A stretch of 64,000 bases of DNA from Paenibacillus oceani (GCF_014705615.1 NZ_JACXJA010000043.1:1-64000), one strand, 5' to 3'. Counted from the stretch's first letter, positions 1 to 9,351 are shown. A program made the numbers and translations. Notes: generated from the sequence alone by a model not told the origin.

Positions 1-344
1 AGCGGCATCCCTTTTCATGTCGTTTGTGAGCAGTTCAAACTGGCTTAGCAAACTGTCTTTTTTTGTATCCGTTTTTGCTCATTTATAGTTTTAATGATAA
101 ACTTAACACGGCTCCTTGGCCGAGCAACTTTTTTCGCCCCGCTCGCAGCTCCCAGCGCACGGGGCTTCGCTGCATAACGGCGGTTGGTCGACCCGTGCGG
201 CGGAAGGTTACATAGCCTTTTCCACGTCTAATTCCCTGCTTTAACGTTTTAGTAAACTTAACCCGCCTCCGGCCGAAGCCCCGTCGTTCGTTGAAGCAAA
301 CTCAAGCCGCACTGCCCTTATATCCGGAGAACAACGCATCCCCA
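1..344. other. Left-edge gap with hairpin and short degenerate duplication
   Basis: No convincing gene is seen here. A hairpin at 136-165 pairs GCCCCG with CGGGGC around an inner CGC/GCG. Its loop segment, CGCAGCTCCCAGCGC (144-158), recurs exactly at 43662-43676. A degenerate direct repeat (TAAACTTAAC followed by a CGGC-rich stretch) occurs near 92 and again near 254. The hairpin lacks a T tract on the minus strand, so it is not a convincing terminator for the regulator that ends at 345. Confidence 0.5.
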
Positions 345-899
345 TCAGAACGGATAACGAATAATAACTTGAAGCCAGGCCGGACGGTCCGACCGGTTGA
401 CGTAAATATGCCCCTGGTCCGCATTAAACCGGACGGCATCTCCCTGCTCGACCGCATACGCTTCGTCCCCGATTTGCAAATCCAGCGCCCCCTGCGTCAC
501 GATGACGAATTCCTCCACGCCTTCCTGGTGAGGCTCCGATTGATGGCTGCAGCCCGGTTCGACGGTAACCGTATACACTTCGAAATGCGTTTTCGCATCA
601 AACGGAAACAGCGGATACGCCTTGTACCCTTCCTCTTCCTCCGTAATCGGCTCCAGCTCGCCGAACCGGACCAGCGTCACCTGCGGCGTCTCTTCAGCAA
701 TGAGCGTCGTCACCGAGATGCGCAGGCCGTTGGCGATTTTCCACAGCAGGGAGATCGTCGGGTTGGAGTCGCCCCGCTCCACCTGGGCCAGCATCGCTTT
801 ACTGACTCCGGTCAGCTCCGCCAATTTATCCAGACTGAGATCCCGCGACTTGCGGATCGATTTTAAGTTTTTGCCTACTTTAATCGGAATATGGTCCAT
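345..899 (-). CDS. XRE-family regulator with C-terminal cupin domain
   Basis: This is a 184-residue cytoplasmic DNA-binding regulator. Residues about 8-62 form a Cro/C1-type helix-turn-helix (LSLDKLAELTGVSKAMLAQ, followed by the RGDSNPTISLLWKIANGL wing region). Residues about 110-180 form a small cupin barrel (HQSEPHQEGVEEF, then QGDAVRFNADQGHIYVN), the usual ligand-sensing half of this class. The ATG at 899 follows an AAAGGAG Shine-Dalgarno site. It is divergent from tdh-kbl across a 150-bp AT-rich gap with palindromic elements, so control of threonine or glycine catabolism is a reasonable inference. The ligand cannot be read from the sequence. Confidence 0.9.
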   Translation of the reverse strand: MDHIPIKVGKNLKSIRKSRDLSLDKLAELTGVSKAMLAQVERGDSNPTISLLWKIANGLRISVTTLIAEETPQVTLVRFGELEPITEEEEGYKAYPLFPFDAKTHFEVYTVTVEPGCSHQSEPHQEGVEEFVIVTQGALDLQIGDEAYAVEQGDAVRFNADQGHIYVNRSDRPAWLQVIIRYPF

Positions 900-940
900 T
901 GGATAGGGTCTCCTTTTTTTCAGAATAATCGTATATTATA

Positions 941-1012
941 TTGTACAAAATAATTAATATATTGAAAAGACCATTGCTAGCCAAACCTGAACCATGTATA
1001 CTATAGCATACA
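941..1012. promoter_or_regulatory. tdh promoter and candidate operators in the divergent gap
   Basis: For tdh, TTGCTA (974-979), a 17-nt spacer and TATACT (997-1002) make a plausible sigma-A promoter. The inverted repeat TGTAT-N8-ATACA (995-1012) covers its -10 box and is a good operator candidate. A second perfect palindrome, TTGTACAA (941-948), lies next to a TATAAT that could be the -10 box of the divergent XRE gene. That the XRE protein binds either site is inferred from position only. Confidence 0.5.
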
Positions 1013-1051
1013 CAAGTGCGTTATATTATATCTACTTTTGGAGGAATGGAC

Positions 1052-2095
1052 ATGGGGGCAACTATGCAGGCATTAGTGAAGGAGAATCGCGCCTCCGGGT
1101 TAAGCTTGAAACAGGTTCCGATTCCGACGGCCGGTCCGGACGAGGTGTTGATTAAAGTCCGATCGTCTTCCATATGCGGAACGGACCTCCATATTTACAA
1201 ATGGGACGCTTGGGCGGAAAGCGCTGTCGCGACGCCGAATGTGATCGGCCATGAATTTGCCGGGATCGTGGAGGCCGTCGGCGAGAACGTATCGAGCGTA
1301 AAGCCGGGCGACCACGTATCGGCCGAAGGCCATGTTGTGTGCGGCGTATGCCGCGCCTGCCGCAGCGGGAATGCGCACGTCTGTCCGCATACGCGCAGCT
1401 TCGGCATTACGATTCCGGGCTGCTTCGCGGAATATGCCGTCGTGCCTGCGTCCAACATCGTACTTAACGATCCGAGCCTGCCCTTTGAGCTGGCTTGTCT
1501 GCAAGATCCGTTAGGCAACGCGGTGCAATCGGTGCTGGCCGGCGAAATTTCCGGTAAAAGCGCAGCCGTCGTCGGAGCGGGGCCCATCGGTTTGATGGCG
1601 GTGGCCGTAGCCAAAGCGTGCGGGGCTTCTCAAGTCATCGCGGCGGATATTAACGACTTCCGGCTGCATATGGCGAAAACGATGGGGGCGGACCACGTCG
1701 TGAACAGCCGCACGGAATCGCTGGCGGACCAGTTGAAAGCGTTAACCGGGGGCGACGGCGTCGAGGTGCTGCTGGAAATGTCCGGCCATCCCGACGCCAT
1801 CCGTCAAGGGCTGGAAGGTACGGCCAATGCCGGACGGGTCTCCCTGCTCGGCATACCGGCATCCGGCGTGGAGCTGGATTTGGCCCGGAACATCATTTTC
1901 AAAGGGCTGCGGCTGGACGGCATAACCGGCCGCCGGATGTATACGACCTGGTACCAGGTCAAGGGGCTGCTGGAAAGCGGCCGGCTCGACTTGTCGCCGC
2001 TTATCACGCACCGGTTCCGCCTGGAGCAGTACGAGGAAGCGTTTGAGCTCGTACGCAGCGGCAACTGCGGCAAAGTAATCTTTATGCATGCCTAA
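1052..2095 (+). CDS. tdh: L-threonine 3-dehydrogenase
   Basis: A 347-residue medium-chain zinc alcohol dehydrogenase that oxidises L-threonine to 2-amino-3-ketobutyrate with NAD+. It shows the catalytic zinc region CGTDLHIYKWD and GHEFAGIVEAVG. The structural zinc lobe is CGVCRACRSGNAHVC, and the Rossmann motif is VVGAGPIGLMA. The DLHIYKWD stretch is typical of Tdh rather than of general alcohol dehydrogenases. GGAGG at 1040-1044 points to the ATG at 1052; an upstream in-frame codon at 1016 has no ribosome site, and the ATG at 1064 is possible. kbl follows after 31 bp, forming the classical two-step threonine degradation operon. Confidence 0.95.
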   Translation: MGATMQALVKENRASGLSLKQVPIPTAGPDEVLIKVRSSSICGTDLHIYKWDAWAESAVATPNVIGHEFAGIVEAVGENVSSVKPGDHVSAEGHVVCGVCRACRSGNAHVCPHTRSFGITIPGCFAEYAVVPASNIVLNDPSLPFELACLQDPLGNAVQSVLAGEISGKSAAVVGAGPIGLMAVAVAKACGASQVIAADINDFRLHMAKTMGADHVVNSRTESLADQLKALTGGDGVEVLLEMSGHPDAIRQGLEGTANAGRVSLLGIPASGVELDLARNIIFKGLRLDGITGRRMYTTWYQVKGLLESGRLDLSPLITHRFRLEQYEEAFELVRSGNCGKVIFMHA

Positions 2096-2126
2096 CCGAT
2101 TTCTATGACGAGGGGAGATTCCACCT

Positions 2127-3314
2127 ATGCCGACATCGACATTTGATTATTTAAACGAAGAGCTGGAGCGGCTCCGCAAGGAAGGCATGTACCGGCTTCC
2201 GACCGTATGGACCAGCGCATCGGGGCCGTGGATGGAGACGGGCGGACGCAAGCTGCTTCAGCTGTCGTCCAACAATTACTTAGGCTTCACCGGGCATCCG
2301 GACATTCAAGCGGCGGCGATCGAAGCGATTAACCGGTATGGCGCGGGAAGCGGATCGGTCCGGACGATTACCGGAACGCTGGACATACACGACGAGCTGG
2401 AGCGCGAGCTCGCCGATTTTAAAGGAACGGAAGCGGCGCTTGTATTCCAGTCGGGCTTCACAACGAACCAGGGCGCTTTATCCTCCCTGCTCGGGCCGGA
2501 CGAACTCGTGATCAGCGACGAGCTGAACCATGCCAGCATTATCGACGGCATCCGGCTGACCAAAGCGGCCCGGGCGATTTATCCGCACAAAGATATGGAC
2601 CGGCTCGAGCAACTGCTGAAGGAAAACGGAGGGCGCAAGCGCACGTTTATCGTAACCGACGGCGTATTCAGCATGGACGGCGATATCGCCCCCTTGCCCG
2701 CCATCGTCGAGCTGGCGGAAGCATACGGCGCCTACGTATACGTGGACGATGCGCATGCGAGCGGCGTGCTCGGCCGGAACGGCAAAGGCTCTACCGACCA
2801 TTTCAACTTGCACGGTCGCGTGCACGTTCAAGTCGGCACCTTGTCCAAAGCCGTCGGAGTCGTCGGCGGGTACGTGGCCGGAGCCGATGTGCTGAAACGT
2901 TTCCTCGTTCATAAAGGGCGGCCGTTTCTGTTCAGCACCTCGCATCCGCCAGCAGTCGCCGCCGCCTGTCTCGCCGCGATCCGGCTGCTGCGCAAAAGCC
3001 AGCCGCTGATCGACCGGCTGTGGGACAACGCGACCTTTTTCCGGACGCGTCTGCAGGAGGAAGGCTTCGATACCGGCGGCAGCGAGACGCCGATTATCCC
3101 TGTCCTGATCGGCCAGCCGGATCAAACAGCGGACTTCTCGCGGCAGCTGATGGAGGAAGGGATCTACGCCCAGGGCATCGTGTACCCGACGGTGGCGATG
3201 GACAAAGGCCGCGTTCGCTGCATCGTGACCGCCGCCCATACGAAGGACGATTTGTCGTTCGCAGTGGAGAAAATCGTTGCGGTCGGCAAGCGGACCGGCG
3301 TGTTGAAAGGTTAG
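2127..3314 (+). CDS. kbl: Glycine C-acetyltransferase (2-amino-3-ketobutyrate CoA ligase)
   Basis: A 395-residue PLP enzyme of the alpha-oxoamine synthase family, of normal length. It cleaves the unstable 2-amino-3-ketobutyrate made by Tdh with CoA, giving glycine and acetyl-CoA. Visible features are SSNNYLGF near residue 50, the cofactor aspartate in VYVDDAHASGVLG (about 205-215), and the Schiff-base lysine in GTLSKAVGVVGG (Lys241). GAGGGGAG precedes the ATG at 2127. BioF-type synthases share this fold, but the adjacent tdh fixes the assignment. Confidence 0.95.
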   Translation: MPTSTFDYLNEELERLRKEGMYRLPTVWTSASGPWMETGGRKLLQLSSNNYLGFTGHPDIQAAAIEAINRYGAGSGSVRTITGTLDIHDELERELADFKGTEAALVFQSGFTTNQGALSSLLGPDELVISDELNHASIIDGIRLTKAARAIYPHKDMDRLEQLLKENGGRKRTFIVTDGVFSMDGDIAPLPAIVELAEAYGAYVYVDDAHASGVLGRNGKGSTDHFNLHGRVHVQVGTLSKAVGVVGGYVAGADVLKRFLVHKGRPFLFSTSHPPAVAAACLAAIRLLRKSQPLIDRLWDNATFFRTRLQEEGFDTGGSETPIIPVLIGQPDQTADFSRQLMEEGIYAQGIVYPTVAMDKGRVRCIVTAAHTKDDLSFAVEKIVAVGKRTGVLKG

Positions 3315-3407
3315 TTTTTCGCATCGGCAAAGCGCTCGCAAACCCGATTAAGATGCCCGAACGGCGGAAACCCTTATCTTGCGGGCTAACCTGACTAACG
3401 GGTGCGC

Positions 3408-3450
3408 ACGAAAAAACCGTCCGGACGCACTTGCCGGACGGTTTTTTCGT
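3408..3450. terminator. Bidirectional rho-independent terminator between kbl and M14 peptidase
   Basis: The arms ACGAAAAAACCGTCCGG and CCGGACGGTTTTTTCGT form a 17-bp perfect stem with a 9-nt loop, giving a T tract on both strands. It ends the tdh-kbl transcript from the left and the peptidase transcript from the right. Confidence 0.92.
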
Positions 3451-3463
3451 GGACTTGCAACGA

Positions 3464-4492
3464 TTATTGATCCTCCATGAATTGAAGCAGCTGCTCGAAC
3501 AAAATAACGTGTCCTTCCGAAATTTGCTTGTATGTGTATACTTCGCCCGGTGCGTCGAGCCCCATATTCGATTCGAAGGTGATCGACAGCCCGCCGCTCA
3601 CATGATGCAAAGCAGAGGTCAGATTAAACGAAGGGGGACAGTCGCCCGGAGCGATTCCGTTGCCGTACAGCGGGCGGAATCGGATTCCTTTCGCTTCATA
3701 CGCCGCGTTCACTTTATCGATAAAACGATTTTGCTTCCGTTCCATAACAGGCGGAATAAAGGCTGTCGGAATAATATGATTGGTCGAATTGGCGCCGCCG
3801 TGAAGAAGCGCTATCGCATCGGCCGCTTCCCGGTCGATCAGCTCCATCAGCCGTTTCGTTTCTTCCGCCATTGGCGAGAAGAAGTTGTCGTGCATCAAAT
3901 TAACGCCGTTATCGTTGAAATATCCGCCCATATGATCGGCAGCGTCAATGATCGGGTGAACGGTCTTGCAGCCCGGCCAGCCGCACAGCGTACCGTCCTT
4001 CCACGTCCCTTGCACGAAGTAGCGCAGTTCCTGCAGCGTTTTGCCGACAAGAGTGTCGAATGGGACCCGCGCCCGGCCGTCGGGATTCATGCACGGAATG
4101 AGGATGAGCCGGAATCGGTCGACGCAATGAAGCAAATAATCGTTTCGTTCTCCGCCGTAATCGGCGCCCGTTTCGAGCAGCCGGATCAAATTTAACACGG
4201 CAGAGACGCCTTCCAGCTCGCCTCCGTGAATCCCCCCCACGATGGCTATGACAGGCTTTGCAGCTCCGTCTTTTTGCGCATAAGCCGAAACATCGCCGGC
4301 CCCGCATGCCGAGTTGTAGTTCGCCTTCCTGTTGAAGTTTTGCTGTTCCCCGTAATAAACGGCATAGATGTCTCTGCCCCCGGCGGATCGGGCGAATACA
4401 TCCACTTGTCCGCGGCTGACCTCGGCTATTGTTTGTTCGACATGTTCCAGACTGCTTTTCCAATACGTCGGCACCATTTGTTGGTTTCCCAT
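3464..4492 (-). CDS. M14-family zinc carboxypeptidase-like protein
   Basis: A protein of about 342 residues from the M14/AstE-AspA metallopeptidase fold. The zinc motif HxxE is in GGIHGGELEG (around residue 87). A substrate-binding arginine candidate is in LILIPCMNPDGRARVPFD, and a downstream histidine zinc-ligand candidate is LMHDNFF or ALLHGGANS. Such enzymes trim C-terminal residues from peptides or act as amidases on cell-wall or amide substrates; the substrate here is unknown. No signal peptide is seen, so it is probably cytoplasmic. The ATG at 4492 follows GGGGTGA; a GTG at 4501 is the alternative. It starts about 20 bp after the binding-protein gene at 4516-5826, which implies co-transcription and processing of whatever that lipoprotein captures. 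Confidence 0.8.
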   Translation of the reverse strand: MGNQQMVPTYWKSSLEHVEQTIAEVSRGQVDVFARSAGGRDIYAVYYGEQQNFNRKANYNSACGAGDVSAYAQKDGAAKPVIAIVGGIHGGELEGVSAVLNLIRLLETGADYGGERNDYLLHCVDRFRLILIPCMNPDGRARVPFDTLVGKTLQELRYFVQGTWKDGTLCGWPGCKTVHPIIDAADHMGGYFNDNGVNLMHDNFFSPMAEETKRLMELIDREAADAIALLHGGANSTNHIIPTAFIPPVMERKQNRFIDKVNAAYEAKGIRFRPLYGNGIAPGDCPPSFNLTSALHHVSGGLSITFESNMGLDAPGEVYTYKQISEGHVILFEQLLQFMEDQ

Positions 4493-4515
4493 CCTTGTCA
4501 CCCCGACCGAAATCG

Positions 4516-5826
4516 TTATTTTTTGCGGACCGATTCTGCTTGTTCGATTTCTTTGTTCGCGGTTTCTTCCGCTTCTCTCAGCAGTGTATTAATATCTTTC
4601 GTTCCCTTTGCCAAATCGGCGACAACCGCATTTAATTTGCTGTCTACGAGCGAATTGTATTTATGCGGCGGAATCATTTTGGCCGGCTTTACTTTCAAGG
4701 CGCCTGCCACATTTTTCCCTTTCAGCACCTCTACATCGGCACCGAACTGTTGGCGTATGCTTTCATCAGCCAAGACGGTTAATCGGCCTTTGCGATTCAT
4801 TTTTTGCTGGACTTCCGGCGAGGTGAAAAACTGAATCGCCAGGTAGGCGTCTTCCTTATGCTTGCTCGTCTTCGATATGCCCATCATCTTGGCTCCCGGA
4901 TGGATCGTGACACCGGGCAAATCCTGAAACGATGGAACCCCGACGATATCGTAATTGATTTTGATGTTGTTAGTCTGCATCTTGCTCGCCACATCCGTCA
5001 TCCAGCCTGTCATCATCGCTACGTTCTGATCATTCAGGAAGTCCGCGCCCTTGATCGGGTATTGGTTGTCTACGACTATGCCGGGTATTTCATAAAACGG
5101 CTTGATGAGCTCCAAAATCGATTTGAAACCGCTAGAATTGATCAGCGCTTTTTGGGTCGCATGATCGAGGACGGGCATAGTTTTCGTGCCGGACAACACA
5201 TTCGGAGCGGGCGGAAGAAAACCGCGGTATTGGACGCCTCCGTCGACGAAAGTGAGCTTTCTCGACAAATCGATCATGTCCTCCCAGGTCATCCCGTCTT
5301 TCGGATACGGCACTCCTCTTTTGTCGAAAATATCTTTGTTGTAAAACAACGCCAGATGATTCAAGTCGAAAGGAACTCCGTATACTTCTCCATTGGCTCC
5401 CAATTCGACGACCCAATCAATATTCGGTTTGGAGAATGAATTCAAATCGATCGGATTCGCCTTGTTTTTGACCATCGGGCTCATATCATACGGGATATCC
5501 AAATCTTTGAACGTGCTGTATCTGACGTTCGCGACATAGTAAATATCCGGAAATTCTCCGCTAGCGGCCAGCTTGACCGGATCGGTCCGATCAACCTTCA
5601 TCGTAATGTGAGGGTATTTCGCCTTCAGAGGCTGAAACAGCAGCTCCTCGTATTCCTCATCGCTCATTACGAGCCAATACGGGACAATTTTCAGCTCGAC
5701 AGGCTCCCTCGGCTTGTCGACCGATATGGGTTTCGTGCTGCCTTCGGCATCGTTTGTACTCTCGTTTCCGCACCCGGCCACAGCCATCGAGGTCATAAGA
5801 ACACCGATCAGTGTCGTTCGTTTCAT
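4516..5826 (-). CDS. Orphan ABC solute-binding lipoprotein (paralog 1)
   Basis: A 436-residue family-1 extracellular solute-binding lipoprotein. The signal peptide ends in lipobox VAGC (Cys19), so it should be anchored to the outer face of the membrane. The family signature ALFYNKDIFDKRGVPYPKDG lies near residue 160, and the tail carries DINTLLREAEETANKEI. Such proteins capture oligosaccharides for ABC importers, but no permease or ATPase gene is nearby. GAGGGGAG precedes the ATG. It lies between an AraC regulator upstream and an M14 peptidase downstream on the same strand. It is clearly related to the proteins at 26800, 38525 and 46621. Confidence 0.92.
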   Translation of the reverse strand: MKRTTLIGVLMTSMAVAGCGNESTNDAEGSTKPISVDKPREPVELKIVPYWLVMSDEEYEELLFQPLKAKYPHITMKVDRTDPVKLAASGEFPDIYYVANVRYSTFKDLDIPYDMSPMVKNKANPIDLNSFSKPNIDWVVELGANGEVYGVPFDLNHLALFYNKDIFDKRGVPYPKDGMTWEDMIDLSRKLTFVDGGVQYRGFLPPAPNVLSGTKTMPVLDHATQKALINSSGFKSILELIKPFYEIPGIVVDNQYPIKGADFLNDQNVAMMTGWMTDVASKMQTNNIKINYDIVGVPSFQDLPGVTIHPGAKMMGISKTSKHKEDAYLAIQFFTSPEVQQKMNRKGRLTVLADESIRQQFGADVEVLKGKNVAGALKVKPAKMIPPHKYNSLVDSKLNAVVADLAKGTKDINTLLREAEETANKEIEQAESVRKK

Positions 5827-5891
5827 GGATTTACTCCCCTCAAAATATGAAATAGGGCTAGCTTGATGTAAAAATAATCTTATTCTTATAA

Positions 5892-5905
5892 TGTTAGCGA
5901 TTACA
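5892..5905. promoter_or_regulatory. CcpA cre-like site upstream of paralog 1
   Basis: TGTTAGCGATTACA differs at one position from the catabolite-responsive consensus TGWAANCGNTNWCA. It lies 66 bp upstream of the binding-protein ATG at 5826. Comparable sites precede the three other paralogs. CcpA binding is inferred. Confidence 0.5.
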
Positions 5906-6073
5906 TATTTGTCAGCTTATCCCCTCCTACTAAGCCGAACGTCCCCGTTCGCCGCCTGATTCGACCCGTCCCTTTGCTTGCGAGCCTGTTCCCCTCGCTT
6001 TCGGAACTTTATTGCAGCTTAAGCATACACCAGCCCCAATAACACAAACCTGCAAAAAAATTGTAATTTCCGG

Positions 6074-6961
6074 TTATTCTGTGGACGCGTACATCTGCGC
6101 CGCATTCAACCTGTACTGGTGAGGAGGGACTCCGAACTTTTGCTTAAACATCCGGATGAAATAAGATGGCGAGTTAAAACCTGTTTCTTCGCCGATTTCC
6201 TCGACGGACAAGCTTTCGGTTTGCAGCAGGATCCGCGCCTGCTCCAGTCTTTTTTCAGTCACATATTCGGAAATGCTTTTGCCGATCTGCTGACGGAACA
6301 GTTTGGATATATACGTTGCCGAAAAATGCAAGTCGTCGGCCAGCTTCTCCAAGGTAAACCGTTCCTTGTAATGCGCATCGACCCATTTCAACACTTCGTT
6401 GACGCGCTGCGATTTGCGCAGCGGCTTGATCGGCTTGCCGGCATCCGCAGTCGGGGCCATCTGTGTCATGAAGTCGATGAAAAAGTGCAGGGCAAATAAA
6501 ATAACGGCTTCTTCATGCAAATTGCGCGGGCTCGCACGCAAAACTCCATCCAAGCTCCGGAAGCGCTCCTCGAGCTGGTCATGCTGGCTTCCATTCAATC
6601 GAAAAATTTGCCGACGGTCGCTGCGATTGAGGAAATCGCTTACCATGTCGAAGCAGCGGGGGAAGTATAGCGCGCACCGATCCATGAAGGCGGGGCTTAC
6701 CTTAAACAGCGTACTGCTGTATTTTGGCGGAATATCCATATGAATATAATGAAGCTGGAACGGCTTAAAGAGCAAAAGCGTTCGGGGACTGACCGCATAA
6801 AAGCGATCGTCGAGGATGACATGACCGCTGCCTTCATACACGTACAAAATTTCGATCTGTTGATGGGTATGGAAATATTCGACGGACTGGGGAAACTCGT
6901 CCCTCGTCGTTTTATACTGAAATAAAAAATGACTATGCTCCCATTTGCTCACGATATGCAT
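6074..6961 (-). CDS. AraC-family regulator with N-terminal cupin sensor
   Basis: A 295-residue regulator. The N-terminal half (about 15-140) is an AraC-type cupin (HTHQQIEILYVYEGSGHVIL, LLLFKPFQLHYI). The C-terminal 100 residues hold two helix-turn-helices (FTLEKLADDLHFSATYISKL and SVEEIGEETGFNSPSYFIRM), closing with the canonical FKQKFGVPPHQYR. It is tandem with the binding protein at 4516-5826, 247 bp upstream on the same strand, so local sugar-responsive activation of that gene is the likely role. Confidence 0.9.
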   Translation of the reverse strand: MHIVSKWEHSHFLFQYKTTRDEFPQSVEYFHTHQQIEILYVYEGSGHVILDDRFYAVSPRTLLLFKPFQLHYIHMDIPPKYSSTLFKVSPAFMDRCALYFPRCFDMVSDFLNRSDRRQIFRLNGSQHDQLEERFRSLDGVLRASPRNLHEEAVILFALHFFIDFMTQMAPTADAGKPIKPLRKSQRVNEVLKWVDAHYKERFTLEKLADDLHFSATYISKLFRQQIGKSISEYVTEKRLEQARILLQTESLSVEEIGEETGFNSPSYFIRMFKQKFGVPPHQYRLNAAQMYASTE

Positions 6962-7251
6962 CCTATTCCCTCGCTTCGCGATAAAATCGTTCCTATCATC
7001 ATAGCAGAGGTTCCATTACGGTAAAAGATCAACACAAAGCCGGAGGAGCAAAATAAATCGCGTTGTAAAAGCGATTGTTTCTCGGATACGGAAAGTAATG
7101 GCGATGTACTCGAACATACATTCCCGGTACTACTCGAATCTAGTACTTTCCAATCGGATAAATTCACGTACAATAATATTAAGACCAGGTCATAAAAAGA
7201 CCCAACCTGGAAAGCGGCACAACCGCCGCCATATTGGAGGAGATGATCACC

Positions 7252-9351
7252 GTGAAGGTGGCATTCACTTTACTTCGCTTCGTCCTGTTCCGTCTGTTCC
7301 GGGTACGATTCCGCGGACTGGAGCAGTTGGATTCCTCGAAACCCGCGCTGCTTCTGCCGAATCACGTCTCGCTTCTGGACGGCGTATTTTTAATGCTCGC
7401 TTTGCCCCGCGACGTCGTGTTCGTCGTGAACACACAGATCGCCAAACGATTCGCCCCGCTGCTGCGGTTTTGCAATATCGTTACGGTTGATCCGCTCAAT
7501 CCATATTCGGTCCGCCATATGATCAAAGTGGTGCAGAAAGGCTCGCCGCTTGTCGTTTTTCCGGAAGGCCGGATTACGACTACGGGCGGACTGATGAAGA
7601 TGTACGGAGGCGTTGGGTATATCGCCTTGAAAACAGGGGTCCCGATTCACCCTGTCGCCATAAACGGACTGGAGCAGTCCAACCTGTCGTATTTGAAAGG
7701 GTTGGTCAAACGCCGCCTGCTCCCGCCGGTCGCCATCACCGTCGGCAAAGCGTATCGAATCGCTTCCGACCCCGAACAGTCTGTCAAAATCCAAAAGGAG
7801 CAGGCTGCCGGACAAATCGGCCGGCTGCTGCAGCAGGAGCTGTTCAACAGCCGGATGAAGCCGGAAGTGAATCTGTTCGACGAGCTGACAGCGGCGGCCG
7901 CAAGGCATGGCAGCGGGTTTCCAGCCTGCGAGGACGCCACTCAGCTGCTCAGCTACAAGAAGCTGCTGCTCGCGTCGCATGTGCTGGGGCGCAAGCTGGC
8001 CCCCTTGCTGAAGGACGATGCGAACGTAGCGCTTCTGATGCCGAACGCTTGCGGACACGTCGTCGCATTGTTCTCGCTGATCCGGATTGGCAAAACGCCG
8101 GCCATCCTGAATTTCTCGAACGGCCCCCAGCAGCTGGCGGAAGCGTGCGAGACCGCGTCGGTCCGGACGGTGCTAACGTCGCGCCAATTCGTGGAGAAAG
8201 CGAAGCTCCAGCCGCTGATCGAGCTGTTCGAGGAACGCTTCACCGTCTTGTATCTGGAAGACTTGAGAAGTACCGTTACGAAGGGCGACAAGCTGCGTGG
8301 GTTGGCCGATTACACTTTCCGTGCAAAAGCCGCTCCCGGACCGAACGAGGTCATCCTGTTCACATCGGGCAGCGAAAGCAAGCCGAAGGGTGTCGTGCTT
8401 GGCCATCGCAATCTGTTTGCCAACATTCAGCAGGCCCGCTCGGTCATCGACTTTACGTCGAAGGATAAAGTATTTAACGCCATGCCGATGTTTCACTCAT
8501 TCGGCTTGACCGCAGGTACGATGCTTCCGCTACTCAGCGGAATAAAGCTGTTTCTGTACCCGAGCCCGCTCCACTACAAAGTGATCCCGGAGCTGGTGTA
8601 TACGAGCAATTCGACGATCCTGTTCGGCACTTCGACGTTTCTTGCCGCTTACGGCAAATCCGCGCATCCGTACGATTTCTACTCGCTGCGGTATGTGGTA
8701 GCCGGTGCGGAGAAGCTGAAGGACGACGTCCGCCAGCTGTGGTACGACAAATTCGGCATCCGTATCCTCGAGGGCTACGGCACGACCGAAACCGCGCCGG
8801 TACTGGCGCTGATTACGCCGATGGCGTTCAAGCGGGGATCGGTCGGACGCCTGCTGCCTGGAATCGAGTGCCTGCTGGAGAAAATTCCGGGCATCGACGG
8901 CGGCAACCTGCACGTTCGCGGCCCGAACGTGATGAAAGGATATTTGCTGCACGACCAAGGGTTCGTCCCTTGTCCGGACTGGTATGACTGCGGCGATGTC
9001 GTCGATATCGATGCGGACGGTTATGTGACCGTCTTGTCCCGCCGCAAACGGTTCGCCAAAATCGCCGGAGAGATGGTGTCGCTGGGCGCTGTCGAGGAGA
9101 TGGTCGCTTCCTGCTTCCCCGATCTGGCAGCCGCCGCCGTCAGCGTCCCCGATTCGCGCAAAGGCGAGCGGATCGTGCTGTTCCACACGTCGCCGGATCT
9201 GACGATCGGCGCGCTGAAGGAGAAAGCCCGGGCGCTTGGCGGCTCGCCGCTGCTGCTTCCGTCCCAGCTCCGGTTCTTCGACAAGCTCCCGGTACTGGGG
9301 AGCGGCAAACCCGACTACTTGACGCTGAAGCAATGGGCGGAGGCGGAGTAA
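7252..9351 (+). CDS. PlsC acyltransferase-AMP ligase fusion (Aas type)
   Basis: A 699-residue two-domain protein. Residues about 1-200 are a PlsC/LPLAT acyltransferase with the H(X)4D motif in NHVSLLDG and a later VFPEGRITTTG block. Residues about 230-699 are an acyl-AMP ligase with the P-loop-like ILFTSGSESKPKGVVLGH, the motif EGYGTTETAPV and the hinge CGDVVDIDADGYVTV. This is the architecture of Aas, which activates fatty acids and re-acylates lysophospholipid at the membrane. The start is set by GGAGGAG (7236-7242): the GTG at 7252 has a 9-nt spacing, whereas the ATG at 7243 abuts it and a TTG at 7234 overlaps it. It appears monocistronic. Confidence 0.88.
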   Translation: MKVAFTLLRFVLFRLFRVRFRGLEQLDSSKPALLLPNHVSLLDGVFLMLALPRDVVFVVNTQIAKRFAPLLRFCNIVTVDPLNPYSVRHMIKVVQKGSPLVVFPEGRITTTGGLMKMYGGVGYIALKTGVPIHPVAINGLEQSNLSYLKGLVKRRLLPPVAITVGKAYRIASDPEQSVKIQKEQAAGQIGRLLQQELFNSRMKPEVNLFDELTAAAARHGSGFPACEDATQLLSYKKLLLASHVLGRKLAPLLKDDANVALLMPNACGHVVALFSLIRIGKTPAILNFSNGPQQLAEACETASVRTVLTSRQFVEKAKLQPLIELFEERFTVLYLEDLRSTVTKGDKLRGLADYTFRAKAAPGPNEVILFTSGSESKPKGVVLGHRNLFANIQQARSVIDFTSKDKVFNAMPMFHSFGLTAGTMLPLLSGIKLFLYPSPLHYKVIPELVYTSNSTILFGTSTFLAAYGKSAHPYDFYSLRYVVAGAEKLKDDVRQLWYDKFGIRILEGYGTTETAPVLALITPMAFKRGSVGRLLPGIECLLEKIPGIDGGNLHVRGPNVMKGYLLHDQGFVPCPDWYDCGDVVDIDADGYVTVLSRRKRFAKIAGEMVSLGAVEEMVASCFPDLAAAAVSVPDSRKGERIVLFHTSPDLTIGALKEKARALGGSPLLLPSQLRFFDKLPVLGSGKPDYLTLKQWAEAE

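Noticed and set aside
136-165. Hairpin as terminator of the XRE-cupin gene
   Set aside because: On the minus strand the stem is followed by GAAAAAAG, not a T tract, and lies 180 bp beyond the stop.
2478-3341. 287-residue minus-strand open frame
   Set aside because: Antisense to kbl, which is a clear enzyme gene; the translation has no family features.
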